This document shows positions 9,182-19,753 of a stretch of 64,000 nucleotides of DNA, piece after piece. A program made the translations under genes and the position numbers. The notes under the pieces were generated by a model. It was not told the origin of the DNA, did no database searches, and worked only from the letters and a program-made list of their open reading frames with translations. Each line of letters opens with the position of its first letter. Position 1 is the stretch's first letter. Source of the stretch: Corynebacterium sp. Marseille-P4321 (GTDB lineage: Bacteria > Actinomycetota > Actinomycetes > Mycobacteriales > Mycobacteriaceae); the NCBI RefSeq assembly GCF_903645305.1, contig NZ_CAHJXO010000002.1, positions 558,001 through 622,000 of the forward strand, written 5' to 3'.

Positions 9182-9242
9182 AGGGGGAAAGTCTAGCCAA
9201 TCGTGTTGCGCGGGCGAAGACCGGATAAGGTGGCCTTTGACC

Positions 9243-11182
<1,940 letters not shown>

Positions 11183-11189
11183 TTGCGGG

Positions 11190-11984
11190 GTGATTTCCAC
11201 CCAGCAGTTCATCGATGCACACCGCTCATCCTCCGACGCCGAGCTCGCCGCCGCGCTCGTTGAGCACGCCGGCGCGCTTGCCTTGCGCATGCGTGCCGCG
11301 GGCCTGGAGACAGACCAGAAGACGTCGGTGTCGGATGTGGTGACGGACGCCGACCGCGCCGCCGAGGAATTCGTCGCAGAAGCGCTTGAGGCATTGCGCA
11401 TCGACGATGGCGTGCTCGGCGAGGAGGGCGCCTCGCGCGAAAGCTCCAGCGGCCGTACCTGGGTCATTGACCCGGTGGACGGCACGTTCAACTTCTCGCA
11501 AGGCTCGGACTACTTCTGTTCGGCACTTGCGCTTATTGACGCCTCCGGGGCTCCCCTCATCGGCGCCGTGCACCGCCCCGCGACATCCACCACCTGGTTG
11601 GCCGCCGACGGCAAGGCCACGCGTGACGGTGAGGAGTTAGATGGGCTCAGGCAATCGTCGTTAAGCAATTGCGCGCTCGTGACGTACCTGCACCCAACCT
11701 CCATGAGCGACGATGCCGTGCGCGAGACGTGGCAGCGCGCGGCGTCTGGCGCGGCCACGGTGCGCATGTTCGGCGCCGGGTCGGTCGATCTGGCCAGCAT
11801 CGCCTCCGGGCAGTTCGGCGGCTGGCTGCAGCATTCGGTGGCGGATTGGGACTGGCTGCCGGGCAAGGCGCTCATCGAAGCCGTCGGCGGGCGCGCCGAA
11901 AAGGTCGACGCGGGCGGGGTGACCTGGTGCGTGGCCGGCAACGCCCAACTGGTGGGCGAAGTAATGGAGAAACTGCGCGCCTAA
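11190..11984 (+). CDS. hisN: Inositol-monophosphatase family protein, probable histidinol-phosphatase
   Basis: Mg2+-dependent phosphatase of 264 aa. Metal-binding motifs are visible: GEEG at 77-80, DPVDGT at 94-99 and a C-terminal DWDWLPG near 219-225. In corynebacteria a family member encoded close to prfB acts as the histidinol-phosphate phosphatase HisN; neighbourhood and size fit, but the sequence alone cannot exclude inositol-1-phosphatase activity. GTG 11190 lies 7 nt after the thiC stop with GCGGG upstream; the longer upstream frame overlaps thiC and has no family similarity. Its stop overlaps the stop of the convergent protease gene. Confidence 0.8.
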   Translation: MISTQQFIDAHRSSSDAELAAALVEHAGALALRMRAAGLETDQKTSVSDVVTDADRAAEEFVAEALEALRIDDGVLGEEGASRESSSGRTWVIDPVDGTFNFSQGSDYFCSALALIDASGAPLIGAVHRPATSTTWLAADGKATRDGEELDGLRQSSLSNCALVTYLHPTSMSDDAVRETWQRAASGAATVRMFGAGSVDLASIASGQFGGWLQHSVADWDWLPGKALIEAVGGRAEKVDAGGVTWCVAGNAQLVGEVMEKLRA

Positions 11985-12796
11985 GGCAGGCGGAAACCCC
12001 CGGACATGTGGCTGAGCACAGTGTCCATGCGCACCGCGCCGGTGGGCGCGTGCACTACGCCCTGCAGCGGGCTGTGGCAGGCGAGATCCAGCGGCGGGCG
12101 CAGCACACCGCCGTTGACCAGGCCGACCACGCGGTCGCCCGCCATCAGCGGCGCGCCGGAATCTCCCTGCATGGCGCAGACGTGGTTGATGTTCATCGTC
12201 TGCCAGTCGCGGAACGTAATCCCACACGTGGTTCCGGAGGCCACGCCGCTCTTGCACACCCGGGTGCCGGGCTGCACGGGCGCACCGCCCACGCGGCCAG
12301 CGGTTACTCCGCCGTAGGAGCGGCTCACCTCGGTGTTCGGGGCGAGCGTGATCACCGCGTAATCGAACTCGCGGTTGACCTGGGTCACCGTGCCGGTGCG
12401 GCCGAGGTGCTGCGCGTCGGCTGAGACCACCGGGTCACCCACGTTGCCGCAGTGACCGGCCGTGAGCGCGATCTTCTGGCCGCGGTCGTTGTATCCGGCG
12501 ACGGTGACGGTGCACATCGCGTCCTGCCCGACATAGATCGGGGTGCCGGGGCCGTAGAGTGCGTTGCCGCGGGCGGCGGCCGCCGCTGCGTCGGCGGGCA
12601 CGCGCGGCGCGTCGTGCAACGAGCCGGGCACGCGGTGGAGCACCCGGTCGGCGAAGGGCTTGCCTGCCAGCGTCTTCGACACCGGATCGTTGCGCCAGAC
12701 GTAGTTGTGCTGCGGTTCGGCGTGTGCGGCCGGGATCCCGGCTGCTACGGCGATTGCGGTGACGGTCGCGGCGACGGCGGTGGACAGGCGGCGCAT
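11981..12796 (-). CDS. Secreted trypsin-like serine protease
   Basis: Exported protein of 271 aa with a Sec signal peptide (cleavage expected after AAHA, residue 26) and a chymotrypsin-fold domain. The catalytic triad is visible as His115 in TAGHC, Asp145 in REFDYAVITL and Ser213 in GDSGAP, with cysteines placed for disulfides (95/116 and 191/207). There is no membrane anchor, so it is probably released or held in the cell envelope. The gene converges on hisN, with a 4-nt stop overlap (11981-11984). Confidence 0.92.
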   Translation of the reverse strand: MRRLSTAVAATVTAIAVAAGIPAAHAEPQHNYVWRNDPVSKTLAGKPFADRVLHRVPGSLHDAPRVPADAAAAAARGNALYGPGTPIYVGQDAMCTVTVAGYNDRGQKIALTAGHCGNVGDPVVSADAQHLGRTGTVTQVNREFDYAVITLAPNTEVSRSYGGVTAGRVGGAPVQPGTRVCKSGVASGTTCGITFRDWQTMNINHVCAMQGDSGAPLMAGDRVVGLVNGGVLRPPLDLACHSPLQGVVHAPTGAVRMDTVLSHMSGGFRLP

Positions 12797-12876
12797 GAAA
12801 CTCTCTTCCCACTAGACAACAACGGACTTATTCAACCACATCCGTAACACGCGGGGGTAGCGCTAATATTGCGCAT

Positions 12877-14094
12877 ATGAGTGACGCAAACCAGAAGCTT
12901 AAGGGCGCACTTGCGCCGTTCGAAGACACCATCGAGGCCACCCGCGAGCACCGCGAGGAACTGTACAAGTGGTTCCACCAGCACCCGGAGCTCTCTCTGG
13001 AAGAGGTAGAAACCTCCGGCCGCATCGAAGAAGAGATGACGCGCATGGGTTACGACGTCATTTCCGTGGGCAAGACCGGCAAGGTCGCCGTGCTGGAGAA
13101 CGGCGAGGGCCCCACCGTGCTCTTCCGCGCGGACTTCGACGCGTTGCCGCTGCCGGAGGAGACCGGCCTGGAGTACTCGGCTGACCCCGAACTGGGACGC
13201 ATGCACGCCTGCGGCCACGACATGCACACCACTGCCCTGCTGGGCGCCGCTGACGCCATGATGCAGCACAAGGACGCGTGGTCCGGCACCTTCATCGCAC
13301 TGTTCCAGCCGGGCGAGGAAACCGGCCACGGCGCGATGGACATGGTCAATTCCGGCCTGGCGGAAAAGGTGCCCGAGCCTGACGTGGTGCTCGGCCAGCA
13401 CATCGGCCCGCTGCTGCCGGATTACGGCATGGGCTCGCTCTCCGGCCCGGTGTACACCACCTGTGTGCAGACGAAGATCACGCTGTACGGCAAGGGCTCG
13501 CACGGCTCTATGCCGCAGAAGGGCATCGACCCTGTGGTTATGGCGGCCGAGGTAATCACCGCGCTGCAGACAATCGTTTCGCGCAACATGGACCCGTCGG
13601 AGATGACTGTGGTGACCGTGGGCGCGGTCCACGGCGGGCAGTCCTCCAACACCGTCGCGGACTCCGTGGAGCTTGCCGTGTCCACCCGCGCGTACACCGA
13701 GGAGATTTCCGACGAGCTCAACGCACACATCAAGCGCATCGTCCGCGGCGTCGCGCAGACCCACGGAGCTGAGCGCGAGCCGAAGTTCGAGATCATCGGC
13801 GGCGCACCGGAGTTCTGGAACAACGAGGAGATCACCGAAACCGTCATGGCCGCGTTCCAGGAACAGTTCGGTGAGCGGGCGGGCGACTTCGGCCGCCTCG
13901 GCGGTTCGGAGGACTTCCCCAACATCGCCTCCGCGTGGGGTGCGCCGTACTACTTCTGGTTCGTGGGCTCCAACGAGGACATCACGAAGGCCGCGCCGAA
14001 CCACTCCCCGCAGTTCGCACCGGATCTGCAGCCGACGCTCGACGTGTGCGTGCGCACCATCCTCACGGGCCTGTCGCCGTACCTGATGAAGTAG
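12877..14094 (+). CDS. M20-family amidohydrolase (N-acyl amino acid hydrolase type)
   Basis: Cytoplasmic metallohydrolase of 405 aa in the M20D subfamily, which removes acyl groups from N-acyl amino acids such as hippurate. The metal and catalytic motifs are HACGHDMHTTALLG near residue 109, PGEETGHGA near 147, and the C-terminal GGSEDFPN and PNHSPQF segments with the last ligand histidine. A -10-like TAATAT ends 7 nt before the ATG, so the mRNA may be leaderless. In corynebacteria such enzymes can release skin odorants from Gln conjugates (AgaA); that function is possible but unproven here. Confidence 0.9.
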   Translation: MSDANQKLKGALAPFEDTIEATREHREELYKWFHQHPELSLEEVETSGRIEEEMTRMGYDVISVGKTGKVAVLENGEGPTVLFRADFDALPLPEETGLEYSADPELGRMHACGHDMHTTALLGAADAMMQHKDAWSGTFIALFQPGEETGHGAMDMVNSGLAEKVPEPDVVLGQHIGPLLPDYGMGSLSGPVYTTCVQTKITLYGKGSHGSMPQKGIDPVVMAAEVITALQTIVSRNMDPSEMTVVTVGAVHGGQSSNTVADSVELAVSTRAYTEEISDELNAHIKRIVRGVAQTHGAEREPKFEIIGGAPEFWNNEEITETVMAAFQEQFGERAGDFGRLGGSEDFPNIASAWGAPYYFWFVGSNEDITKAAPNHSPQFAPDLQPTLDVCVRTILTGLSPYLMK

Positions 14095-14101
14095 GAGTAC
14101 G

Positions 14102-15331
14102 TTGAGGCGCATGCAAGAGCAACAGCGCCTCATCGTCCCCGACCTCGCCCGCGGCACAGCCCTTCTCGGCATTGCGATGGCGAATGCCGCGCAGGCGTGG
14201 ATGATCAACGACTTTTCGGCGGAATCTTCCCCCGGTTGGTCTGTCGGCGGCGTGCGTGAGGGCAGCGTGGTGGACGCGGTGTGCGCCGTGTTCGCCGCGA
14301 TGTTCGTGCACGTGCGCGGCCTGCCGATGTTTTCCACGCTGCTCGGTTTCGGCTTCGGCCTTGTCGCCGCCAGCCTTGCGCGCAAGGGCTACACCGCCGC
14401 GGAATCGCGCAAGGTGCTGTTCCGCCGCTACTTTCTGCTGGCACTGTTCGGCCTCGCTCACTTATTTTTGGTGTTTTACGGCGACATCATGTTCACCTAC
14501 GGGCTGATCGGCATCGCGATGGCGGTGCTGTTCAAGCTGAGCTCAAAGACGCTGCGCATCATCGCCTACACCCTGCTCGGCCTCTGGACCGCGTTCACCG
14601 CATTCGCGGCCACCGTGTCATTCTTCGTGCCGGAGGACGTGGAGGTCGGCTTCAACGCCGGCACGAACACCGCTGAGTTCGCCACCGTCGGCGATTGGTT
14701 CACCGCTAACTTCGCCGAGGCTTCGTCGTCGATCGCCGCGTCCCCCTTCGCTGTGTTGCAGCTCGGCGCGTTGTCGCTCATCGGTTTCGTGTGGGCAAGG
14801 GAGCGGGTGCTTATCGACGTCACCGCGCACCGCCGCACCCTCATCACCTGGTCCGCGATCGCCGGCGTCATCATTGTGCTGCTCGGCGTGCCCTGGGGCC
14901 TGTCGGCGGCGGGTGTCCTCCCGCATGGGTGGGAAACCGGGTTTTTCCTGCTCAACCAGTCGGTCGGCTACTGGACGGGCCCCGGCATCCTCGCAGGGCT
15001 GGCGCTAGCCACCGACTCGCTGCGCAACGAGGTCCCCGGCTGGGCCAGGGCGTTCGTGGCGCTGGGCAAGCGCTCCATGTCGGGCTACCTTGCCCAGTCG
15101 TTTATCTTCATCGCGCTCGTGATGCCGTTTGCGCTTGGCATCGGCCAGGACGCCACGGTGTCTGGCAAACTGTTCGCAGGCCTCGTCGTCTGGCTGATCA
15201 CGCTCGCACTCGCGGCGCTTCTCGACGCCGCCGGCAAGCAGGGTCCATTCGAGCACGCCCACCGCCGCCTCTCCTACGGCAAAACAGGAAGGATCGAACC
15301 GAAGAATGATCGAGTTCAAATCGCTGGCTGA
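14102..15331 (+). CDS. DUF418-type integral membrane protein
   Basis: Polytopic membrane protein of about 409 aa with roughly ten hydrophobic helices. The opening (QRLIVPDLARGTALLGIAMAN) and the C-terminal GPLEWxWR-like helices with GKRSMSGYLAQS are characteristic of the DUF418/YeiB-like family, whose function is unknown but which resembles membrane acyltransferases. TTG 14102 has AGGAG 4 nt upstream; ATG 14111 is the alternative. It lies 7 nt after the amidohydrolase and overlaps the acetyltransferase gene by 26 nt, so the three are probably one operon. Confidence 0.85.
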   Translation: MRRMQEQQRLIVPDLARGTALLGIAMANAAQAWMINDFSAESSPGWSVGGVREGSVVDAVCAVFAAMFVHVRGLPMFSTLLGFGFGLVAASLARKGYTAAESRKVLFRRYFLLALFGLAHLFLVFYGDIMFTYGLIGIAMAVLFKLSSKTLRIIAYTLLGLWTAFTAFAATVSFFVPEDVEVGFNAGTNTAEFATVGDWFTANFAEASSSIAASPFAVLQLGALSLIGFVWARERVLIDVTAHRRTLITWSAIAGVIIVLLGVPWGLSAAGVLPHGWETGFFLLNQSVGYWTGPGILAGLALATDSLRNEVPGWARAFVALGKRSMSGYLAQSFIFIALVMPFALGIGQDATVSGKLFAGLVVWLITLALAALLDAAGKQGPFEHAHRRLSYGKTGRIEPKNDRVQIAG

Positions 15332-15737
15332 GCTCACCCCGGTGGAGATCCACCAGCTGTTCAAGCTGCGCGTGGACGTGTTCGTCGTGGAGCAGCAGTG
15401 CCCCTACAACGAGATTGACGAGCAGGACGCCGACCCCTCCACCCGCCACATCCTTGCATGGGAGGGCGGGCGCCTAGCTGGTTGCGCCCGCGTCTTCCCC
15501 ACCCCGGAGGGGTCGCGCTTCGGGCGATTCGTGGTCAACCCCGAGTTCCGCGGGGCGGGGCTCGGCCCCGACATTGTGCGCGCCGGCATCGCCTACACCG
15601 AGCGTTTCCCCGGCGACCTTGTCATCGAGGCTCAGTCCGGGTTGGTCGGGTACTACTCCCAATTCGGCCTGGTCGCCGAGGGCGAGGAATTCGACGATGC
15701 CGGGATCATGCACCGCCGCATGCGCTTGCGGCGCTGA
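15306..15737 (+). CDS. GNAT acetyltransferase, ElaA-like
   Basis: Small cytoplasmic acetyltransferase (143 aa). The N-terminal part LFKLRVDVFVVEQQCPYNEID matches the ElaA subgroup, and the acetyl-CoA binding region is seen in GRFVVNPEFRGAGLGPDIV (normally R/Q-x-x-G-x-G/A). The acceptor substrate is unknown. It starts inside the DUF418 gene (26-nt overlap) and is the last gene of that operon. A further coding shift or fusion is not seen. Confidence 0.87.
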   Translation: MIEFKSLAELTPVEIHQLFKLRVDVFVVEQQCPYNEIDEQDADPSTRHILAWEGGRLAGCARVFPTPEGSRFGRFVVNPEFRGAGLGPDIVRAGIAYTERFPGDLVIEAQSGLVGYYSQFGLVAEGEEFDDAGIMHRRMRLRR

Positions 15738-15764
15738 CCCCCTCGCCTACCCCTTGTTACTCGC

Positions 15765-17492
15765 CTACCCCTTGTTATCCGTCGCGGTGCGGCGATCCAG
15801 GCGGAAGCCCTCCGGCAAGCGCCACGAGTCGTCCTCGTGGTCGTACTCCAGTTCCGGGCGCTCGACCTCGTTGCCCTCCGAGTCGTAGCCCGGCGCGGGG
15901 ATGTTCTCGTGCGCCTCGAGCTTCTCCGGCGTGTCCGTCTTCTCCCAGGTGCGCGACTTCGTCTTGCGCGCCGCGGCGGAATCGTCGCCCATGGCTTTCG
16001 CCAGGGAGTACATCATGACGAAGTACATGAAGAAGAACGGCAGGGCGATGATGATCACCACTTCCTGCAGTGCGTCGATGCCCGAATCGTTGATGAACAG
16101 CAGAGCCGCCGTCACCAATCCCACGGCGAGCACCCAGCCCACCCGGTAGTAGGTGGGAGACTTGTTTTCCTCACCCGTGGCGTACATGTCGATCACCATC
16201 GCGGCGGAGTCCATCGATGTGACGAAGTAGAACACGATGACGATCAGCGCCAGGGTGCCCGTGATGCCGTAAATCGGGTACTGCTCAAGCAGGGTGAACA
16301 GCGCCCGCGGTGTTTCACCGTCCTCCACCACCGGGCCGGTGAGCACACCGGGCTCGGAGGTTTCCATCTCAATTGCGGCTCGGCCGAAGATGGAAAACCA
16401 GATCAAGTCGAACGCCGCGGGAAGCAGGATGGTGCCGCCGATAAACTCGCGCACCGTGCGGCCGCGGGAGATGCGGGCGAAGAACATGCCCACAAACGGC
16501 GACCAGCAAATGGTCCAGGCCCAGTAGAACGCAGTCCACATGCCGTGCCAGCCCGGGTTGTCGTTGTAAGAATCCACCCAGAACATCAGCTCCGGCAGGG
16601 ATTGAGCGTAGATGCCGAAGGATTCGGTGATCTGCCCCACAAGCTTCAGCGTCGGGCCGGTGAGCAAGACGAACAGCATCAGCAGGATGGTGCCGACGAT
16701 GTTCAGGTTGGACAGGATCTTCACGCCCTTATCCAGTCCGGTGGCCACCGAAAGGGAGGCCGCGACAGTGATGGCCAGAATGATGCCGATCTGCACGGGC
16801 GTGACCAAGGGAACGCCCCACATGATGTTCAGGCCCGCCGAGATCTGCAGCACGCCAAGGCCCACCGAGACTGCGAGACCGAAGACGGTGCCCACGATGC
16901 CCAGTGCGTCGATAAGCTTGCCCGGCGTCTCGTACACCCTGCGCCCGAGAAGCGGCGCGAACATCGAGGACAGGCGGGCCGGCATCTTGCGCTTGTACAC
17001 GAAGTAGCCGATGGCCAGGCCAGGCAGGGTGAAGATCACCCACATGTGGATGCCGAAGTGGTAGAAGGTGAACTCGAACGCCTGCCGGATCGCCTCCCGG
17101 CTCATCGATTCCATGTCCCCGCGCGGCGGGTTGTAGGCGTGGTGCAGCGGCTCGGCCGCACCCCAGAACATCAGCGTCGCGCCCATGCCGGCGGCGAAGA
17201 GCATGGCGAACCAGACGGGGTATGAGTACTCGGGTTCGTCGTCATCGTCGCCGAGCCGCAAATTCCCGTACCGGGAGATGAACACCACGATGAGGTACAC
17301 GAGCACGGCGGAAATACCGCCGATGTACATCCACGCCAAGTTGTCCATCAGCCAGCCGGAGATGGACGAATACACCTGCCGCGCCTCGTCACCGAAGGCG
17401 AGCGTGACCGCGACGAAGACCAGGATGAAACCCAGCGCGGAGAAGAAAATCAGGGGGTCGGACTGCAGTTTACGTTTCATGGGTTCGCTCAC
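15765..17492 (-). CDS. BCCT-family compatible-solute transporter
   Basis: Sodium-coupled importer of betaine, ectoine or related osmolytes (575 aa), with twelve predicted membrane helices. The family signature around the betaine-binding helix appears as FYWAWTICWSPFVGMFFARI followed by SRGRTVREF. A hydrophilic, charged C-terminal tail of about 70 residues follows the last helix; in BetP such tails take part in osmosensing, although here it is rich in acidic residues. The start is either GTG 17492 or ATG 17480. The 55-residue membrane-protein gene lies 9 nt upstream on the same strand, suggesting an operon. Confidence 0.9.
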   Translation of the reverse strand: MSEPMKRKLQSDPLIFFSALGFILVFVAVTLAFGDEARQVYSSISGWLMDNLAWMYIGGISAVLVYLIVVFISRYGNLRLGDDDDEPEYSYPVWFAMLFAAGMGATLMFWGAAEPLHHAYNPPRGDMESMSREAIRQAFEFTFYHFGIHMWVIFTLPGLAIGYFVYKRKMPARLSSMFAPLLGRRVYETPGKLIDALGIVGTVFGLAVSVGLGVLQISAGLNIMWGVPLVTPVQIGIILAITVAASLSVATGLDKGVKILSNLNIVGTILLMLFVLLTGPTLKLVGQITESFGIYAQSLPELMFWVDSYNDNPGWHGMWTAFYWAWTICWSPFVGMFFARISRGRTVREFIGGTILLPAAFDLIWFSIFGRAAIEMETSEPGVLTGPVVEDGETPRALFTLLEQYPIYGITGTLALIVIVFYFVTSMDSAAMVIDMYATGEENKSPTYYRVGWVLAVGLVTAALLFINDSGIDALQEVVIIIALPFFFMYFVMMYSLAKAMGDDSAAARKTKSRTWEKTDTPEKLEAHENIPAPGYDSEGNEVERPELEYDHEDDSWRLPEGFRLDRRTATDNKG

Positions 17493-17501
17493 GGACTCGA
17501 C

Positions 17502-17669
17502 TTACGGGCGGGGCCTAAACAGCGCACCCGCTGCCGACGACGTCACCGCCGAGCCGACCAGCACGAGCACGGTGTACAGGATGCCGGTGACCCCGAGCAT
17601 CTGTAGCAGCCACCCAAAGAACAACGCGCCCACGACGGCGCCAATGATTGCGACGACCCAACGGCCCAT
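17502..17669 (-). CDS. Small membrane protein (55 aa) encoded ahead of the BCCT gene
   Basis: A short gene that opens with ATG 17669 and AAGGAG about 11 nt upstream. The protein begins MGRWVVAIIGAVVGALFFGW and consists of two hydrophobic stretches with a short basic C-terminus (FRPRP). Size and pattern recall small partner subunits found next to secondary transporters (for example MetS with MetP) or GlsB-like proteins, but homology is not established. The BCCT gene starts 9 nt after its stop, so co-expression is likely; a role as an accessory subunit is inference. Confidence 0.7.
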   Translation of the reverse strand: MGRWVVAIIGAVVGALFFGWLLQMLGVTGILYTVLVLVGSAVTSSAAGALFRPRP

Positions 17670-17739
17670 AGAAACCCAATCTCCTTGTCGATATCGATGT
17701 GGGGTCCCAGCGTACAGATTTGTTACGATGCTGATTCGT

Positions 17740-17835
17740 TGAAGGGGAGTAGCTCACCAACGCGTTGTTCGACATACTGGCCGCGGACAGGCCCGGGCAG
17801 CCGGCTCAAAAGCGAGCGAGCGAGACCTTCGGAGA
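17740..17835 (+). promoter_or_regulatory. yybP-ykoY manganese riboswitch
   Basis: The two conserved ends of the yybP-ykoY fold are present: GAAGGGGAGTAGCTC at 17741-17755 and GCGAGCGAGCGAGACCTTC at 17812-17830, joined by a pairing region. The RNA lies 28 nt upstream of a cation diffusion facilitator gene. Established members sense Mn2+ and switch on exporters. A -10-like TACGAT is seen at 17724-17729. Confidence 0.85.
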
Positions 17836-17863
17836 AGTAGTTCCCTACCCCGAGGTTTCCCCG

Positions 17864-18817
17864 ATGAAACAGGCTCCCGTTCCCTCAGAAAACGCACCGG
17901 CTCGCAACGAGCAGAAGCTGGACGAGCAGAAACTGCTGGAGAAGTTCATGTGGCTCTCCATCGCCGCATCCGTAGTGGTCATCCTGCTCAAAGCGGCAGC
18001 TGCCCTGGTCACCGGCTCGGTGGGGTTCCTCTCCGACGCGATTGAATCTGTGATCAACCTCGTCGCCGCCTGCGTGGGCCTGTGGGCGTTGAAGCTTTCG
18101 GCGAAACCGGCTGACGACAACCACAACTTCGGCCACTCCCGCGCGGAGTACTTCTCCGCCCAGGTGGAAGGCACCCTCATCCTGATTGCCTCGGTGGTGA
18201 TCATCTACACGGCCGTTGATCGCATCATCCACCCGCAGCCGGTGGAGCAGCTGGGCGTGGGCCTGGGGTTCTCCGTCGCGGCGGCAGCTGTGAACGCGGC
18301 GGTGGGGGTGGCGCTTATCCGCGCAGGCAAGAAGTACCGCTCCACCACCCTGGACGCGGACGGGCGCCACCTGATCACCGACGTGTGGACCTCCGTGGGT
18401 GTCGTCGTGGGCATGGCGCTGGTGTGGCTCACCGGCTGGGCGGTGCTCGACCCCGTCGTCGCCCTCATTGTGGGCGTGAACATCCTGATCACCGGATACA
18501 AGCTGCTCAAGGGCGCAATCCAGGGCCTGCTATCGGAAACGCTGCCGGACGACGAGGTGGAAACGGTCCACGAGCTCCTGCGCGCGTTCGCGGATGAAAA
18601 CGGCGTGGAGTTCACCTCCGTGCGCACCGCCGCCGCCGGCCGAGACCGGCTGATCAGCATCGTGATGCAGGTGCCCGGCGAGTGGTCGGTGTCGCACTCC
18701 CACGAGCACGCCGACGCGGTTGAGGAGGGCCTCGCCGAGTCGCTCGGGGGCGCGGAGACAATCGTGCACGTCGAGCCGCTCGGCCACCCCACCCGCACCG
18801 GCCCGATGTGGGGCTAG
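17864..18817 (+). CDS. Cation diffusion facilitator, probable Mn2+ exporter
   Basis: Metal/proton antiporter of 317 aa with a basic/acidic N-terminal lead, six membrane helices and a cytoplasmic C-terminal dimer domain. Metal-site segments are visible: FLSDAIESVINL in helix 2 and LDADGRHLITDVWTS in helix 5 (family HxxxD), plus FGHSRAEYFSA and HSHEHADAVEE in the tail. Helix 2 has SDAIE where Zn transporters have HxxxD. Its position under a yybP-ykoY riboswitch points to manganese. ATG 17864 (MKQAPV) is chosen because the upstream in-frame codons lie inside the riboswitch. Confidence 0.9.
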   Translation: MKQAPVPSENAPARNEQKLDEQKLLEKFMWLSIAASVVVILLKAAAALVTGSVGFLSDAIESVINLVAACVGLWALKLSAKPADDNHNFGHSRAEYFSAQVEGTLILIASVVIIYTAVDRIIHPQPVEQLGVGLGFSVAAAAVNAAVGVALIRAGKKYRSTTLDADGRHLITDVWTSVGVVVGMALVWLTGWAVLDPVVALIVGVNILITGYKLLKGAIQGLLSETLPDDEVETVHELLRAFADENGVEFTSVRTAAAGRDRLISIVMQVPGEWSVSHSHEHADAVEEGLAESLGGAETIVHVEPLGHPTRTGPMWG

Positions 18818-18837
18818 CCTCTACTAGGCTGGCCGCC

Positions 18838-19089
18838 ATGGCTGATTCCATCAAGGACCCGGAGCTGTACGAGCGCCTGCGCGAGGAGGGCAACTCCAAG
18901 TCGAAGGCGGCGGCGATCGCGAACGCGGCGGCGCGCGACGGACGCTCCGAGGTGGGCAAACGCGGCGGCGAGTCGGACGCTTACGAGGACTGGACGAAAG
19001 AGGAGCTCTACGAGCGCGCCCAGGAGCTGGACATCCAGGGCCGCTCGGACATGTCCAAGGACGAGTTGATCGAGGCGCTCCGTGGCTAA
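18838..19089 (+). CDS. Small Rho-N/SAP-like domain protein (DUF7218 type)
   Basis: Acidic, charged cytoplasmic protein of 83 aa. The N-terminal half (DPELYERLREEGNSKSKAAA) is a conserved actinobacterial motif, and the C-terminal half (WTKEELYERAQELDIQGRSD, then MSKDELIEALRG) looks like a Rho termination factor N-terminal or SAP helix-extended-helix domain, which binds nucleic acid in other proteins. Function unknown. A TAGGCT -10-like box ends 7 nt before the ATG, so it may be leaderless. It overlaps the thiE start by 8 nt. Confidence 0.82.
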   Translation: MADSIKDPELYERLREEGNSKSKAAAIANAAARDGRSEVGKRGGESDAYEDWTKEELYERAQELDIQGRSDMSKDELIEALRG

Positions 19090-19753
19090 GCCGACGCTCG
19101 ATCTGCGCTGCTACTTCGTCACCGGCCAGGGCCCCGACATCGTCGAGCGCGCCCGGGCCGCCGCCCTCGGCGGGGCGGGCATCATCCAGGTTCGCTCGAA
19201 ACCCATCTCGGCGCGCGAGCTTTACTCGCTGTCGCTTGAGGTTGCCCGCGCGGTGCACGCGGTGCGGCCCGAAACGCATGTGCTTATCGACGACCGCGTG
19301 GACGTCGCCCTCGCCCTCAACGATCAAGGCATCTCGGGGGTCCATGTGGGCCAAGACGACCTCGACGTGCGCATGGTTCGCAAGCTGCTCGGCCCTTCCG
19401 CTGTGATCGGCTTGACCACCGGGACCATGGAGCTGGTCGAGGCGGCGAACGAACTGGTTCGGGAGCAGCCGGGTGTCATCGACTACATCGGCTGTGGCCC
19501 TTTCCGGGCTACGCCTACGAAGGATTCCGGGCGCGAGCCCATCGGCCTTGAGGGCTACCCGTCGCTCGTCGCCGCATCCAAACTGCCGATGGTTGCTATC
19601 GGTGACGTCACCGCGGACGATATCTACGACCTGGCCCGCGCTGGCGTGGACGGCTGCGCGATCGTGCGCGGCATCATGCACGCGCACGACCCCCAGGCTT
19701 ACTGCGAACAAGTGGTCGCCGAGTTCGACCGCGGCACGGCTAGTAGGAGCTGA
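19082..19753 (+). CDS. thiE: Thiamine-phosphate synthase ThiE
   Basis: Joins the pyrimidine diphosphate and thiazole phosphate to thiamine phosphate in the cytoplasm (223 aa). The TIM-barrel protein shows family motifs: GAGIIQVRSK, HVLIDDRVDVAL, GVHVGQDDL, DYIGCGPFRATPTK and AIGDVTADD with GCAIVRGIM near the end. It starts at GTG 19082 inside the preceding gene (8-nt overlap). It is separated from thiOSG by two opposite-strand genes, and its 3' end overlaps ectC by 14 nt, tail to tail. No separate TPP riboswitch is seen upstream. Confidence 0.95.
   Translation: MAKPTLDLRCYFVTGQGPDIVERARAAALGGAGIIQVRSKPISARELYSLSLEVARAVHAVRPETHVLIDDRVDVALALNDQGISGVHVGQDDLDVRMVRKLLGPSAVIGLTTGTMELVEAANELVREQPGVIDYIGCGPFRATPTKDSGREPIGLEGYPSLVAASKLPMVAIGDVTADDIYDLARAGVDGCAIVRGIMHAHDPQAYCEQVVAEFDRGTASRS

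Noticed and set aside
17515..17775. 86-codon minus-strand frame near the BCCT gene
   Set aside because: Out of frame with the 55-residue membrane-protein gene, which has the ribosome-binding site and hydrophobic pattern.
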